Assembly (NCBI GenBank): GCA_907165275.2
Contig: OU015661.1
Coordinates: 6,331,501-6,395,500 of the forward strand
Source: Zygaena filipendulae
Taxonomy: Eukaryota; Arthropoda; Insecta; Lepidoptera; Zygaenidae
Direction: 5' to 3'
DNA length: 64,000 nucleotides
A model generated the notes under the pieces. That model saw nothing but the letters and a program-made list of their open reading frames with translations, did not search any database and was not told where the DNA came from. This document shows, in pieces, positions 22,707 through 34,252 of this stretch; the stretch's first letter is position 1; every line of letters begins with the position of its first letter. Both the position numbers and the translations under genes were made by a program.

Positions 22707-23140
22707 GTGAGTGATCATAATTTACCAGAAAATTTTCATTTCATTATCCTTATTCCTTCCACACGATAATTAAAATTGAATACACCTACGTAATACGTAA
22801 AACTAGTAGTCATACCTACCCGTCAACTACCTACACAAAACGTTCAGATGGCTTCACATTGCTCGCGACTTCAATGTCGCAGTCCCAACAGGATATCAAC
22901 ATGGGAACTTCAATTAAATCGGCCGGTGTACCTCTACCGGGGCTCGGGAGTGCCCGCGTCGTCGCACCGACAAGACAACCAATCACGTTTAGCTCATGGG
23001 CTGGGTATTATACTATGTATTAAACATCTAGTTGGTATCCGCGGTCGCTCTTGAGTAGGTACCTATTAATTCAACAAATCGACAAACAGCTTAGACTAAA
23101 ATTCACAACAATGGGCATATTGACTAATTTTTATTTTTTA

Positions 23141-23366
23141 GTCCGTCTTGTAGATTATTAAAAAATATTGGACACGTATTTTTTCTTTTTTTACGTAATT
23201 AAAAAATAACGGCGATATATTGAGTTGAAATTTCGCGTGACGTCACTATTCTGACAATTTGTATGGCGGTTTTGCGGTTAGTGCGCTTTATCTCTGTATA
23301 TTTTAATTTATTTAAAAAAGCAAAAAAATACGTGTCTATTGTTTTTTTATTTTCTGACTGACGGAC
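23141..23366. mobile_element. TA-flanked MITE family E
   Basis: Left TTAGTCCGTCTTGTAGATTA and right TGACTGACGGACTAA are inverted. The next blocks GGACACGTATTTTTTC and AAAAATACGTGTCTA also pair. TA flanks both ends (23139-23140, 23367-23368). The centre holds CGCGTGACGTCACTATTCTG. One copy in the window; no ORF. Confidence 0.7.
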
Positions 23367-23369
23367 TAA

Positions 23370-24375
23370 TTAGAATTTTGATTTTCAATAGTAGTCAACA
23401 TCCCTATTATCGCAAAGGCGCTTATTTTGCATCAACCATTTATTTTCTTTTACTTTGCTTTTTTTTACGGACATGTCAAATCTATAACATTACCTAAGTC
23501 TATAGGTACTAACATCACTTGATAAAAAAAATGTGAAATCGATAGCATCCTTAAGATATGTAGGATGATATATATATACTAACTTTTGATGATAACTATG
23601 CAGTATTGTATAATTTCCAAAAATGGCCGTGTCTGCAATTTTTTGTTATCCCTTCCGCGACAGCGTTATATTTACCTAAATAAAGCACACACTGCAGGGT
23701 TATAATAAAAAATCTGTATTTTTTATCCAATGTACATACTATCGATTTTTTTTTTAAATGAAATATCTAAGAATGTATGATTTTCTATCACGGTTGGTGT
23801 TAGTTTTACTCCTGTAAGAGCCTTATTTGAAGTGATACTCAGAGATAATACGTATGTTAGGTATATTGTACTTCGTTTGACTCGTTGAGAGAGTATTTTA
23901 CCTAGCAACGGAAGTGACGTGAGTGAAGTTGGCAACGACCGGCGACCGCAACATCCGGTGCATGCATTGTCAATTTACGTTTTTTAAAGTAGAAAATATG
24001 CCGAAATAAAACAATAGATTTATAATTACACTTTTAAGTTTGTAATTTTTTTTTCATATAATTTTTACTTATTTAGTCAGGCACCTGATATTCTTAAACT
24101 TCTTAAGTGCACTGTAGTTTTATTGTTCATAAAAATATTATGTTTACTGATAAAATAAAATCGGATGATGAAAGATCATTTTAGAATTTGAGATTAAAAT
24201 TATTTGTCAGTATTCTAGGTGACTGACATTTGATTTTGCCTTCAGCGGAAACGGTGATGACATGCATTTATTTTAGTAATACGTCTGAAAAATTGTTCGA
24301 TATGATTCACTACAGAGACGTTGATAGCACATAGAAGGATAATGCAAAAATCTTTGAGATGTTAAATAATTTCAT
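23370..24375. other. No gene recognised
   Basis: AT-rich. A minus-strand frame at 23723-23935 has no support. A GC-richer stretch around 23910-23965 (AGTGACGTGAGTGAAG, CGACCGGCGACCGC) has no recognisable meaning. Confidence 0.45.
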
Positions 24376-24378
24376 CGA

Positions 24379-24610
24379 ATCCCCATGCGGTTTCACCCGC
24401 GTCAATTTCAGAATTTCTGCAAGCAATCTAAATAAGGATAAAAGTACCTTATCTACTATTCCAAGACCTGAACTATGCACCAAACTCTTGCGGGAACTGT
24501 TTGTTCCGAGATAAAAAGTATTTTATGACACTTAACAATACTTTGCAGTCTTAGATCGATTCAGAATGATTCAGATGTTCCATACATCCAAACTCACAAA
24601 CTTTACCTGT
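24379..24610 (-). mobile_element. Helitron-like element, degraded, minus orientation
   Basis: Starts CCCCATGCGGTTTCACCCGC, the reversed hairpin end with the CTAGT lost, followed by GTCAATTTCAGAATTTCTGC. The remainder diverges but keeps 'gataaaaagtattttatgac'. No ORF. Confidence 0.55.
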
Positions 24611-24731
24611 TTATAATATGAGTTTAGACGAGACACAGTATGACGCTGTCGCAATGTCGGGTAGCGTAGGTAGCAGACGGAATCAACCGTCATACGAGGA
24701 TATCGTATTTATGTTGACCGCAACGTAGCCA

Positions 24732-24910
24732 GCCCCCCTAGCGGCCCTAGCCATGTTGACAATCTACAATTGTTAACACATAGACATTAAGGAACGGAGT
24801 CGATATTTTTGACGTTTGATCGGACGATTTTACGTGACCACGTGACATAACGATTCGTTTCTCACTTTTCTATGCGTTACGAATGTAGATTGTCAACTTG
24901 ACTAGGGGGC
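24732..24910. mobile_element. Fold-back MITE family B, copy 3
   Basis: Left GCCCCCCTAGCGGCCCTAGC then CATGTTGACAATCTAC, inverted at the right as GTAGATTGTCAACTTGACTA then GGGGGC. The centre holds GATTTTACGTGACCACGTGA, shared with the 59846 copy. The left end has a small extra GC-rich insertion compared with other copies. Confidence 0.85.
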
Positions 24911-26455
24911 TTGGTAGGTAGTCGCCGATCTCGCCGCCACCACTCCATCTTGTCCCGCAAATATTTGCCAAGCATCCGATGACGACCATATTGGCTGCCT
25001 ATCGATGGGTTCGCAATAAAACACGTGATACTTTCACAACAGAGGACTAATAGAGGATGTTAGTATTGATCTGTTTCGAATAAACAATGGAAGGGACAAA
25101 CGCAAGGGTTGAGCTTGATATGATCCGATATGATTAAATTTGTTAAAGTAGGTACTAAGTTGTAAATATGTATGTTATGAAATCACCATGATAATAATTT
25201 TTAAAGTTCGCATCAATCAGAAATTCATTTAACATTATTAACATAAATCTGAGATTCAATCTCCTAATTTAAATAATTATTATTTCGGAGAATTCGTTGC
25301 GATCGGAAAAAGCGTTACGCGTCATATTTGTTTACATCGTGTGTATTCTGACAATACGTCATGGGACTTTTTTGTGACTGTTTTTATTCATAGGTATGTG
25401 AGTTACATTATATATAAAATTACAACTTTGCAATGGAATTTCTAATTGTATATAAATCAAATACGTAAAGAAATTGATATCCGTGAGTTTGAAAATTGGT
25501 AACGTTAATTAACAACCGAGTCTCGTGTGGTGATGTGTAATTGTAGTTATAATTAGCCCACGTCATTTCTAACTGATGTTTATTTATGTTGCGACCGCTG
25601 GTGAGCATGAATCAGCGCGGGGAACGTTTGAAACGAGAAGAAAACCTTTCGTGATCGCCTCCATGATTGTTTCCAACCGGCCGACTGCGTCTCGCGTTCG
25701 AAAGTCGCCTCCACTTCGCTACTCGTGCTCATCGGTTATTTGTATTATAAAACATCAAAATTATGCCGTATGAAAACGCATTCTATAATTCCCTCATTTT
25801 TTTTCTTACTGACTTTTGCAATACATATAATTATGATGTATATTTAGCCAGGTTTAAGTAAAACTAATGTGTTCCCTAAGCATGGTTCAACGGTTTGAAA
25901 TTGCAATTTATGGTGCTATAGTTTACAAAATGTTTTAGGGACTTTTGAGTTCTGAGAACACCAAAGAGTCAACTCGAATCGAAACAACATAATCTTCATG
26001 CCCACATAAAAAACTAGCACTCAGAAGCACCGTAAAAAAACCAAAATCCACTTTAAAATAAATTATGAAACCGCCGTCTTCGATCCTCGCCAAAAACTCC
26101 ATTCTACAGTCGTAAAAGACACAATTCTTTATGTACCTAACTTTATGTACTAATTTCACAGGGTACGAACCTGGTTTTAAGGGGAACTGTTCATGAATTG
26201 AAATACCTACCTATTATAATAGGTAGGTGCAGAATTTGTTGCCGTGTGGCATTTCCTATTACCTATACGACTGGGGAAGGAATGCGATTCAGCAGTGAAT
26301 CATTACGACTATAAGGTGTTGAGAATAGTGCGGTCCGCGTCTATTACGGTATAAGGTCACATGGCTTTGTGATGCCGTCATTAGTGCATATTGTTACGTC
26401 ATTATTCGAATTTAAGTTTATGGGAAAACCAACCGAATTTCATTCAAAGATAAAT
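24911..26455. other. No gene recognised
   Basis: Mixed AT-rich DNA with GC-richer spots near 24930-25020 and 25600-25740. A short frame at 25576-25773 has no similarity or splice signals that I can see. An AGGTAGG/CCTACCT inverted pair at 26205-26230 is a simple TAGG-type repeat. Confidence 0.45.
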
Positions 26456-26456
26456 C

Positions 26457-26657
26457 CTACTACTAATATTATAAATGTGAAAGTGTGGATGTTTGGATGT
26501 TTCTTACTCAATCAAGCAAAAACGGCTAAACGTATTTGGATGAAATTTGGCATGCACGTTGTCAGGGGTACAGAGAAGGATATAGGGTACTTTCTATCCC
26601 GGAATTCCAGCGGGAACTCCGAAATCACCGCGGGTGAAACCGCGGGGCACAGTTAGT
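26457..26657 (+). mobile_element. Helitron-like element, best-preserved copy
   Basis: 5' end TCCTACTACTAATATTATAA, body 'ggcatgcacgttgtcagggg' and 'acagagaaggatataggg', then CCGGAATTCCAGCGGGAACT. The 3' hairpin ACCGCGGG...ACCGCGGGGC precedes ACAGTTAGT. The CTAG end is mutated to TTAG. About 200 bp with no transposase, so it would have moved in trans. Confidence 0.8.
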
Positions 26658-26663
26658 ACATAA

Positions 26664-26715
26664 TAAGTATCTGGGCGACTAAGATTCGCTCGGTGTGATA
26701 ACTTCCCGCTTAACT
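26664..26715 (+). repeat. Interspersed repeat R3, left-end fragment
   Basis: AAGTATCTGGGCGACTAAGA then TTCGCTCGGTGTGATAACTT, as at the start of the 10242 and 21773 copies. Only about 50 bp remain, directly after the Helitron-like 3' end. Confidence 0.5.
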
Positions 26716-27274
26716 TTAATTAAAGTGAATAACCATGATTAGATTTAAAATACGAGTTTTTAATACTGTAGTAATACCTTTACTTTATACTTTATTGTAC
26801 ACACATACTAATTACCACCATCATATCTACTATTTCATGTGAAAGATTTATGAAAATTATACGTAGGTACCTCACCCATCTAGTAGATGGCACTGTCTAG
26901 CTCTTGATGTTATTTCTCTGAATAGCACGGTCGAAATCTATCGATCTAATGAGCCCCGTCAGAAGTTACGTTACGAATTAACGCAGCGTTAAATACGAAT
27001 AGGAACCTCCCAAGGATAACTTATCTTAAAAATTCATTAGAGCTAAACCATATTTAGAGATCACGCTAGAGTGTTGTATTTTTTGTTTTAAATAAATCTA
27101 TACGTTGAAGTGTTAAATTCTCTACGTTTGTCAAAGTGCTCGACGACATTACGACTTAGGATCTCGCAGTCGTAAATTTTCACGACAATGGACGAATGAA
27201 ACATTGTTTGGACGACGGATTTTTAAGTGATTGCCTGGACTTACAGGCGTTCACTATAAAACTACTATGACAGT

Positions 27275-27526
27275 GGTAACCCGATTGGCGCAATGATCAC
27301 CATGCCTGCCCGCTAATCAAGAGGTTCCGGGTTCGATTCCCGGTGGGCGTGGACTTTGTGTGATGAACACAGGGTTCCATTTTCCAGTCTGGGTGTTTAT
27401 ATATATATCTATAGTATAATATTTATGTAATAATATGTGTAGTATATACCACGTTTGCTTGGTTTCCACGACACAAGCTTATATAGCTGAGTGTGGGATC
27501 AAGTAGATCTGTGTGTTGTGAAGTGG

Positions 27527-27561
<35 letters not shown>
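27275..27561 (+). mobile_element. tRNA-derived SINE (family S1), full length
   Basis: A tRNA-like head has an A-box-like TTGGCGCAATGATC (about 27285-27298) and a near-perfect B box GGTTCGATTCC (27330-27340) within the CCGGGTTCGATTCCCGG stem. A non-tRNA body follows, then a (TTA)n tail of about 12 units ending at 27561. The body recurs without the head at 37302-37415. RNA polymerase III transcription is expected from the boxes. Confidence 0.85.
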
Positions 27562-30500
27562 AGTATTTTTTTTAAAACAACTAGCTGTTTTCCCCAGTGT
27601 TTCACTAGTTTAATTTCCAAAAGCTCTGAAATCACGTAGTTCTTAATATCAAATATCGATTTCCGGAACCCCAAAACTATTACTTCCCTTTTCGCCCTAT
27701 TAAAGATTGGATTTCTAGAGCCAGCTTGTTTGGACCGTGCGTCGAGGGACGTCAGTTAGTGGGAATTTTCATGACTAACGTGAAGAACTTCTTGAAAGAC
27801 GATTGACTTTAAATGTATATGGCACGTGACACGTACAGTCTTGCAGTCATATACAGTAGGTATATATTATTATCGATATGACGCGCTGGGTTCGTTTATT
27901 GGCGTGAATTGGCCGCATCCCGGTTACGCCGGCTTCACTCTCTGTCCTACTACTACATGCTGCCACAATTCGGTGTGACTTATTTTCGGTTAAATTACCC
28001 GTCAATTATTTATTATTGGCGTTCAATTTAACCCAATGTAGGTATATACAACTTCCTTATTACAAATCTACAGTATGTATTTTTAAAATATTGACTTAAA
28101 TACCTGTTCTTTATCAGAATCGTAGCTTCATCGCGTAGTTTTTTTTTCCCATAGTACTGTGAATTAACAATAATGCCAAACTAAATTTGGAAGTCATGGC
28201 AACAGTACTGACCCTCGGATACGATAAAAAGTGAGATAAAAATGCGTGTCTTACCTACTAACTCTATTGGATAGTATAGGTGAAGTACAGTTGAGTTGTA
28301 CATTGTTCTCCTGTTGGGACTTAGCCTAGCTTACGGATGGATTCAATCTTTCTAACTTCGTTAGTTTCGACGCAACCTTGATAAATAAATCAGTCAGGCT
28401 GCCTATTTCCTTTCTTCTTTTATGGATACTATTTTGTTGATTCCTTCCGCGGTTATACTTCCACCTTATAAGTTTGAATCCTAATAGGATTTAATGAAAA
28501 ACATTTCACATGCTCATTGTTTTATACTGTCTATTATATGTACTTGCGTTTGTGTTACAATAATATCCATAATAATAAGTCGTGTATCGGGAAGTTCACT
28601 GTGCTCGTGCTGCCCCACCTTACTCCCGTTCCGTGTGTGCGGTGCCCGCTGAGTGGACTGGTTAACGATTCATTCATCAACAGCCATCTGTTCGACCGAC
28701 TAGCAACGCCCGCTCTTACTTACTCTTCAATACGGTCTGTCTCAATATTGTTGCTGTATGTTGATGTTACAAACCTATTTATAACCTAAGAACTCTTGGT
28801 CTTTAACATTACTTTTTTTTTCTGTACTTAAACTCTACTATACTTAAGTTTTTAAGCAGGTATTGTATTTCATAAGCTTCAAAGCCGTCAAATATCCCGA
28901 TAATTTCTACCTCATTTTTTTGCGTTTAAAAAATTCCGCTTACAATGATATGTTTAAATAATTTCTATGAGAGCTAAACATAATAATCGACTATAATATT
29001 TTTCAAGTATAAGATAATACACCAATATAATGGGGTCAACAACTAGGATTACAATTGAATTAATTTATTCACCACTGAATTGACGAACCAGTGATTAAAA
29101 TCCTTCGTTTTTCCTTGTGTTCGTCAAAATTCCCCTTAGCATGATGACGTGCGTAGTTCGATCAACAAATGCTTGCCGGATCATATTATGTGCATACAGT
29201 CAGCATTCAAATTTGTTCAACACTTTGATAGGTTGATTTATTGCAAGTAAAAGAAAAAGAAAGTAAAAGAAATCATGCGTGTACTTGAGTAAGTAGTCAC
29301 ACTTCATCGATTTGGATAAAAACGTAAAACATGTAAACAATGCCATTGTGGTTATTTTTAGATTTTTTTTTTTACTTTAAAACTAACTTCATGCAGCCAA
29401 CGGTTGTTGTGCTCGTACCAAACTTTATGCACGTCTCTGCTAAAATTTCATTTTCAGCTAGTTAAAACAAAATATCTCTAGAAAGTGTTCTGTTATTTCG
29501 ATGCCGACTGCACATCGAAGTGAAGCCGCCAGCGACACGTCAACACCGCCCGTCATTTCATTGGTCGGTATCGTTCAATTGGTTCTTTGTACTGTTCATG
29601 TCGTGTCACCTCATCACTTCCATCATCCAATTATGTGGAACTATCATACATTCATACGTAAATTCGTTAAATTATCTATCAGCCATAACGCATTTACCAT
29701 CTATATATATTTATTTATACGGCGATACCGCAGACCAAATAAGAAGTTTCGTCTGAAGGCGATACTTCTGCCGTCCAGAATTTTGGTAGACTTTGTTTTA
29801 CTTACTTCTCGAATTCTGAATTTCATAATAAATAAATTTCTGATAATAGCACGTCTTCCGAAATTAATTTTCTCGGTAAATTCAATTGTGTTATCATGTC
29901 GTTTCAAGTGAACTCAATTTAATTAATTAAATTAGACGACAAATTACTTAATTTATAACATTGATCATTATAATAATTTTATAATTACAAAACTTGATGA
30001 CTTCCATTTAATCCTATAGTTACTGATGTTATAAATACAAAGTGTCTTTGTTTATCAAGTTTTCAACGTCTCAATGAACTTTTCTGTGGGATAGTTCGAG
30101 CCCCGGGAATATAGGTATTATGACGAAAACCTAGATTACTTTTATGTAGGTAGATATCGAGAGCGGTCTTCACCATTTCATTGCATTGTTAAAACATAAT
30201 ACCAATGGAGTTTTTCTTTTTCAAATGAAGGGTGGGTAAATAAAAAAATCTAAAAGCTTTCAGTGCATGGGTAACGATATCGCTGTGGCCGTACAAACTG
30301 TTTCCCCATTATAACTTATTATTATTAGGGCAAGATACTCTTGTAATGTCCTTGTAAGATAAATCTGCATCATCATTTTTGAAGTCTTTGTAAGCGGGAA
30401 GATTTTCTGAGCGTTATGATTGGAAGGAACAATTTCCCGGCGAGACGGGGATCCTCATTTCCGGAGAGTGAAAGAGACGGCCGCCGACATACAACGCTCT

Positions 30501-32740
30501 TCTAAAAATATTATTTTAAGCTTCCGCGAACATCTCTCAACGCACAAGACTGTTCAAATTGATTGAAAACGTCTTCCTCTTAAGAAAAAGAAAACTATTG
30601 AAATGTCTTATATAGAGAGATTTTGTGCCTGAAGAGATCTCATTTCATCTTACTAAGGCATACATTTATTTTACACTTTTTATTGTTTACATCTCAGACG
30701 AAATAAAAACTCTTCGTCTGAGGTTTACATAGTGATTTTTTTTTGTTTTTAGATCTTACTCGATATCTCTGTTAGTTCTGAACCAGTTTTTGTGACATAA
30801 AAAAGGTATACAAAGGTTAAGTCTAATGACAATTTGAAGACGGGTTTTGTCGAAAAGTGATTAATATTTCTATTACATAATCGAACAAATCGAATAAACC
30901 AACGAACATGCACTGTTGGACAAAGGCTCTAAATAACCAAAACTCTATCATTGTAACATTTAATTTTTTGTGGTCAGCCTTCTTTGTACTTGTCTATATT
31001 TGATTTGGGTATAACATGATCAATATATTAATGCAGGGTATTTTTTTTATTTATCTATGTAACGCTAGATATTTATGGGTGTATCACTATTTGGATGCTA
31101 TTAAAAGAAACTGTAGGGTTGTGAATACTTCCGCGTAGTATATTTATGTATCGCGCTCGAACTCGACCCGGAAGCAGTTCAATTAAGGTTGGTATTTAAG
31201 GTTGCTATCCACCAGCGAGCTCTGATTGCGTCTCACCTCCCCGGCCCAGGGGAATTTCCGTCTTCCTTTTTAATTTTAGAATGAAATGAATACCGTCTTT
31301 TTTTAAGTGCATTAAAACGCTTTTTGCAATAGATAGGTAGAATTATTCATCACATTTTATTTTATGATGTCTGTAGCGGTAGGTACTACAGTCTCGTTTT
31401 CACATTTTCTGTTTTAATAATTTACAATCGTGCCATTAAGTATTGAGCACTTTTCAGTTTTGCCACTATAGCTAGGTTAACGTTGTTATAAATTGTAAAA
31501 TCTTTATTCGCTTTATTTATTAAAATTTTGCAAGGTGTTGTTAATAACGGGAGGCATTGTCTTTCAGTCAACCTTGAGGCGTGTGTGTCACTTATGGTAC
31601 TTTCTAATTAACAAATCAATACTAATAATGTATATTGATTATATTGTAGAAGGTATGTCACAGTTAATCGGTTCATAAAATCTTTACTCCGGTCTTGTTG
31701 CCATCGTCAAATTATTATTCCCATCGTGTCGACTTGTATTTTAGAAGTTTCTCATGTAACAACAAAACAACAATATTTCACCGTGAAGTAATGAAGTAAC
31801 ATCCTGAAGGTTTTACACAATTTCTGCTCGAAACTCCTCTGTCGGAACTTTCTAAATGTAAGCGACAAACTTGGAACACTCATACGGTTTCAATTTATGC
31901 ACGTGTGTTGGTGTGTGTGCGTGACTCTGCTATTTCGATTTTGCGTCGTGACGTGAAGTGGCTGTGTTATTATGTGTATGTGCATGTATTGTTTAGAGCG
32001 GTATTGGCGGTAGTAGGTCTGTTATCCTACTATACATAGTACATTATGTTCTTATATGTTGTGTGAGTGAAACAATTCGAGATGTGAAAAACATTTTACG
32101 AGCCGTTGACCATTTGTGATTAAATTATGTGCTGCTACTAATCTCGATTGTTGTTTTATGCGAGTACCCCGAGTGATCTGTAACATAGGCATTGCTGTAC
32201 TGCACGAACGCAGCGGGCACGCTCAGTCTCATCTCCGGTATCGTTTCACTTAGCGCACCCATTCCTGAGCGGACACACTTCATTACCCCGTAGGGCGCGC
32301 GAGGCCGACGCGAAAATATACTAACCATAAGTATTAAGTACCTACTACAACTGGCAACATTTTAATAACACGTTTTTTTCTTTTTTTATTGTGGATAGGC
32401 GTTTACCACCGCTTATACCTACTTAATGTTATGTGACGGTGTGGGTTTTAAGATTTTCAACTTGGAAAAACAGATTTACTATCATTATGCATTAACTGGC
32501 CTAACCGGAGGAATTATTATTATTTTATGTATAACCAGTTTACGCCAAAAAACAGTCCTCTTAAAAAATATAAAGAACTCATCGCTTTCGTTGTCTTATT
32601 TATATCTTTGTATAGGAGCGGTGTTTGAGACAGTAAATTAGAATTACAACACGGCTACATCGTACGTTGCTCGACGACTGTTAACACTAGCAATAAGTTA
32701 TTTTCCGAACGAACTGTGCCTAACGCTGAGTGTAACTGCC
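27562..32740. other. Long stretch without a recognised gene
   Basis: About 5.2 kb of mostly unique AT-rich DNA. Open frames at 28517-28789, 29501-29911 and 32125-32328 lack domains, splice sites or codon structure that I would trust. 29195-29230 has a partial match to the left end of family G (TACAGTCAGCAT). This could be intronic DNA of the proposed + strand unit. Confidence 0.4.
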
Positions 32741-32749
32741 TTTTTTCGC

Positions 32750-32990
32750 CGTGTATAAAGATTGGTACGGGCGACGAGCGATTTTGCGCTGGGAAGCGAT
32801 GGGCGGCGGTTTGGTTCATTAGAGCTGTTAGCAGATAAGGCAGTTCAGTTTTTTTTCACCCTCGAATTTATTGGTCTGTAAATCGGCGGCGACGCGCCGC
32901 CGCAGAGCCGGTGACTTGCGTCTCTTCGCTCGCGCTGATCGACACTGCTTTTAAACATCTCTCCCCCGAACACTGGAGGCAGGACATTAA
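32750..32990 (+). promoter_or_regulatory. GC-rich island with TATA-like box
   Basis: TATAAAG at 32754-32760 is followed at about 30 bp by GC-rich sequence (CGACGAGCGATTTTGCGCTG). Further GC-rich blocks follow: GGGCGGCGG at about 32810 and CGGCGGCGACGCGCCGCCGC near 32884. The layout suggests a promoter with a GC-rich leader, but no splice donor or coding frame was clear. Confidence 0.3.
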
Positions 32991-34075
32991 TTAATTACGC
33001 CGCATTGTTCCTTGGTACAGTTTTAGTACAGCCGAGTGATTTGGATATTTTTTGCGTATCGTGAGTTGGTACGTTGACTCTACAATTGAAAAAATAAAAA
33101 TGTTTTAAAAATATTTTCTGTTTACAATTAATGATCTATGGAGATGTTTTCTCGTAAGAACTTGTCACTGTTCTGACAGAAAGAGATAATCTTCTTTTCT
33201 TAAATAATAATAATAATGAAAGTATTTCAATACTTCAAAATATATAAATTAAGATCGAAAACTTCGACATTATCACACACGGCGATCTGGTTCCAAACTA
33301 AGCAGAGCTTGTAGTATGGGCACCCGATAATTAATACATTATACATAGTATTTATAAGTACATTTTTTTGTAAATACTTACTTATGATACATACTAAACA
33401 CCCAGCTACAGAGTAAGCGTTTATCTTAAACTGGTTCTTGTCCCATTTCCTATAGTGATATTGTATAAATTTAATATTTGTGAATTTACAGAAAAAACAA
33501 TAGGATTAAAGATAAAAATCATAGTGAATCAATACGTTCAATGTAATTTTTGCAATGACTTGCATTTTGAAAACGATTTGCTTTCTATGGAATTAAGAAA
33601 CTGTGAGTTAATTACAGTGCTTAAGTGGGTAGGTATAATAATTTAATAATTGTTCATCCTCCTATAACGATATCGCTGTGTAACATATACCTACTACAAA
33701 GCATATACCAACAAAATATAGAAACAGTTATTTCAACAACCACTCTATATGGTGAACAGTCTATAAAACATAATATCACAGCTATCATTTTAATTTAACT
33801 TGTGAAACCCGTTATAAATTCACTGTGAATTGGGACACATGTAGAGAACACCTGACATTTTCAAAGAATGTTTATGCTTTTAAATGTTACGATTCATAAT
33901 TTTAAATCGTATATGGAATGGTATACATTGTAGGCGGTAACTGGCTGGACAGTTAGCGTGCAGTTAACTTATATTCGAAAAATATTAAAAGTGCAGTATA
34001 CAATATACATACATATATGCAAGGGTAGGTACCTACTATGTTTTATTAATTCTCCGTACAAACGCGGCGCGGCAC
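32991..34075. other. No gene recognised
   Basis: AT-rich. A 63-codon + frame at 33455-33646 is unremarkable. No repeat ends noticed. Confidence 0.4.
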
Positions 34076-34077
34076 GA

Positions 34078-34252
34078 CATGACATGACGGCTGGGGAATG
34101 GAGCCGACCGCCATTTTTCTGCGGACGAGATTTAAATATGGAATTCCGGTGTGCGAGCGGGAGAGACGCGTGCCATTGACCTTGCGACAGGGCCGCGCAC
34201 GCGCCGCCCGCCCGCCCCTCGCCCGCGCTCGCGCAGCTCTACGATGCACCAA
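34078..34252. promoter_or_regulatory. GC-rich island with a PHO/YY1-like site
   Basis: Very GC-rich at 34185-34235 (CCGCCCGCCCGCCCCTCGCC). It also has GACCGCCATTTTTC (a GCCAT core as bound by PHO/YY1), a TTTAAATA stretch and GGGAGAGACG (a GAGA-like core). Basic arginine-rich frames here are by-products of GC content. Could be a promoter or Polycomb-type element; functional status unknown. Confidence 0.3.

Noticed and set aside
27275..27350. Possible tRNA gene
   Set aside because: Good B box, but an atypical A box and no acceptor pairing; joined to a SINE body that recurs at 37302.
27528..27561. Regularly repeated TTA units as a CRISPR-like or satellite array
   Set aside because: Simple trinucleotide tail of a SINE; CRISPR arrays are not expected in an insect nuclear genome and no spacers exist.
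28310..28335. GTTGGGACTTAG, resembling the complement of a miR-193-type microRNA
   Set aside because: The match stops after 12 bases and the surroundings do not form a precursor hairpin.
29501..29911. 136-codon + frame with overlapping frames on both strands
   Set aside because: No domain, signal peptide pattern or splice site that I trust; overlapping open frames in several phases suggest low stop density by chance.
34046..34252. Arginine-rich minus-strand frame
   Set aside because: Encoded by CCGCCCG-type low-complexity DNA; no protein-like features.
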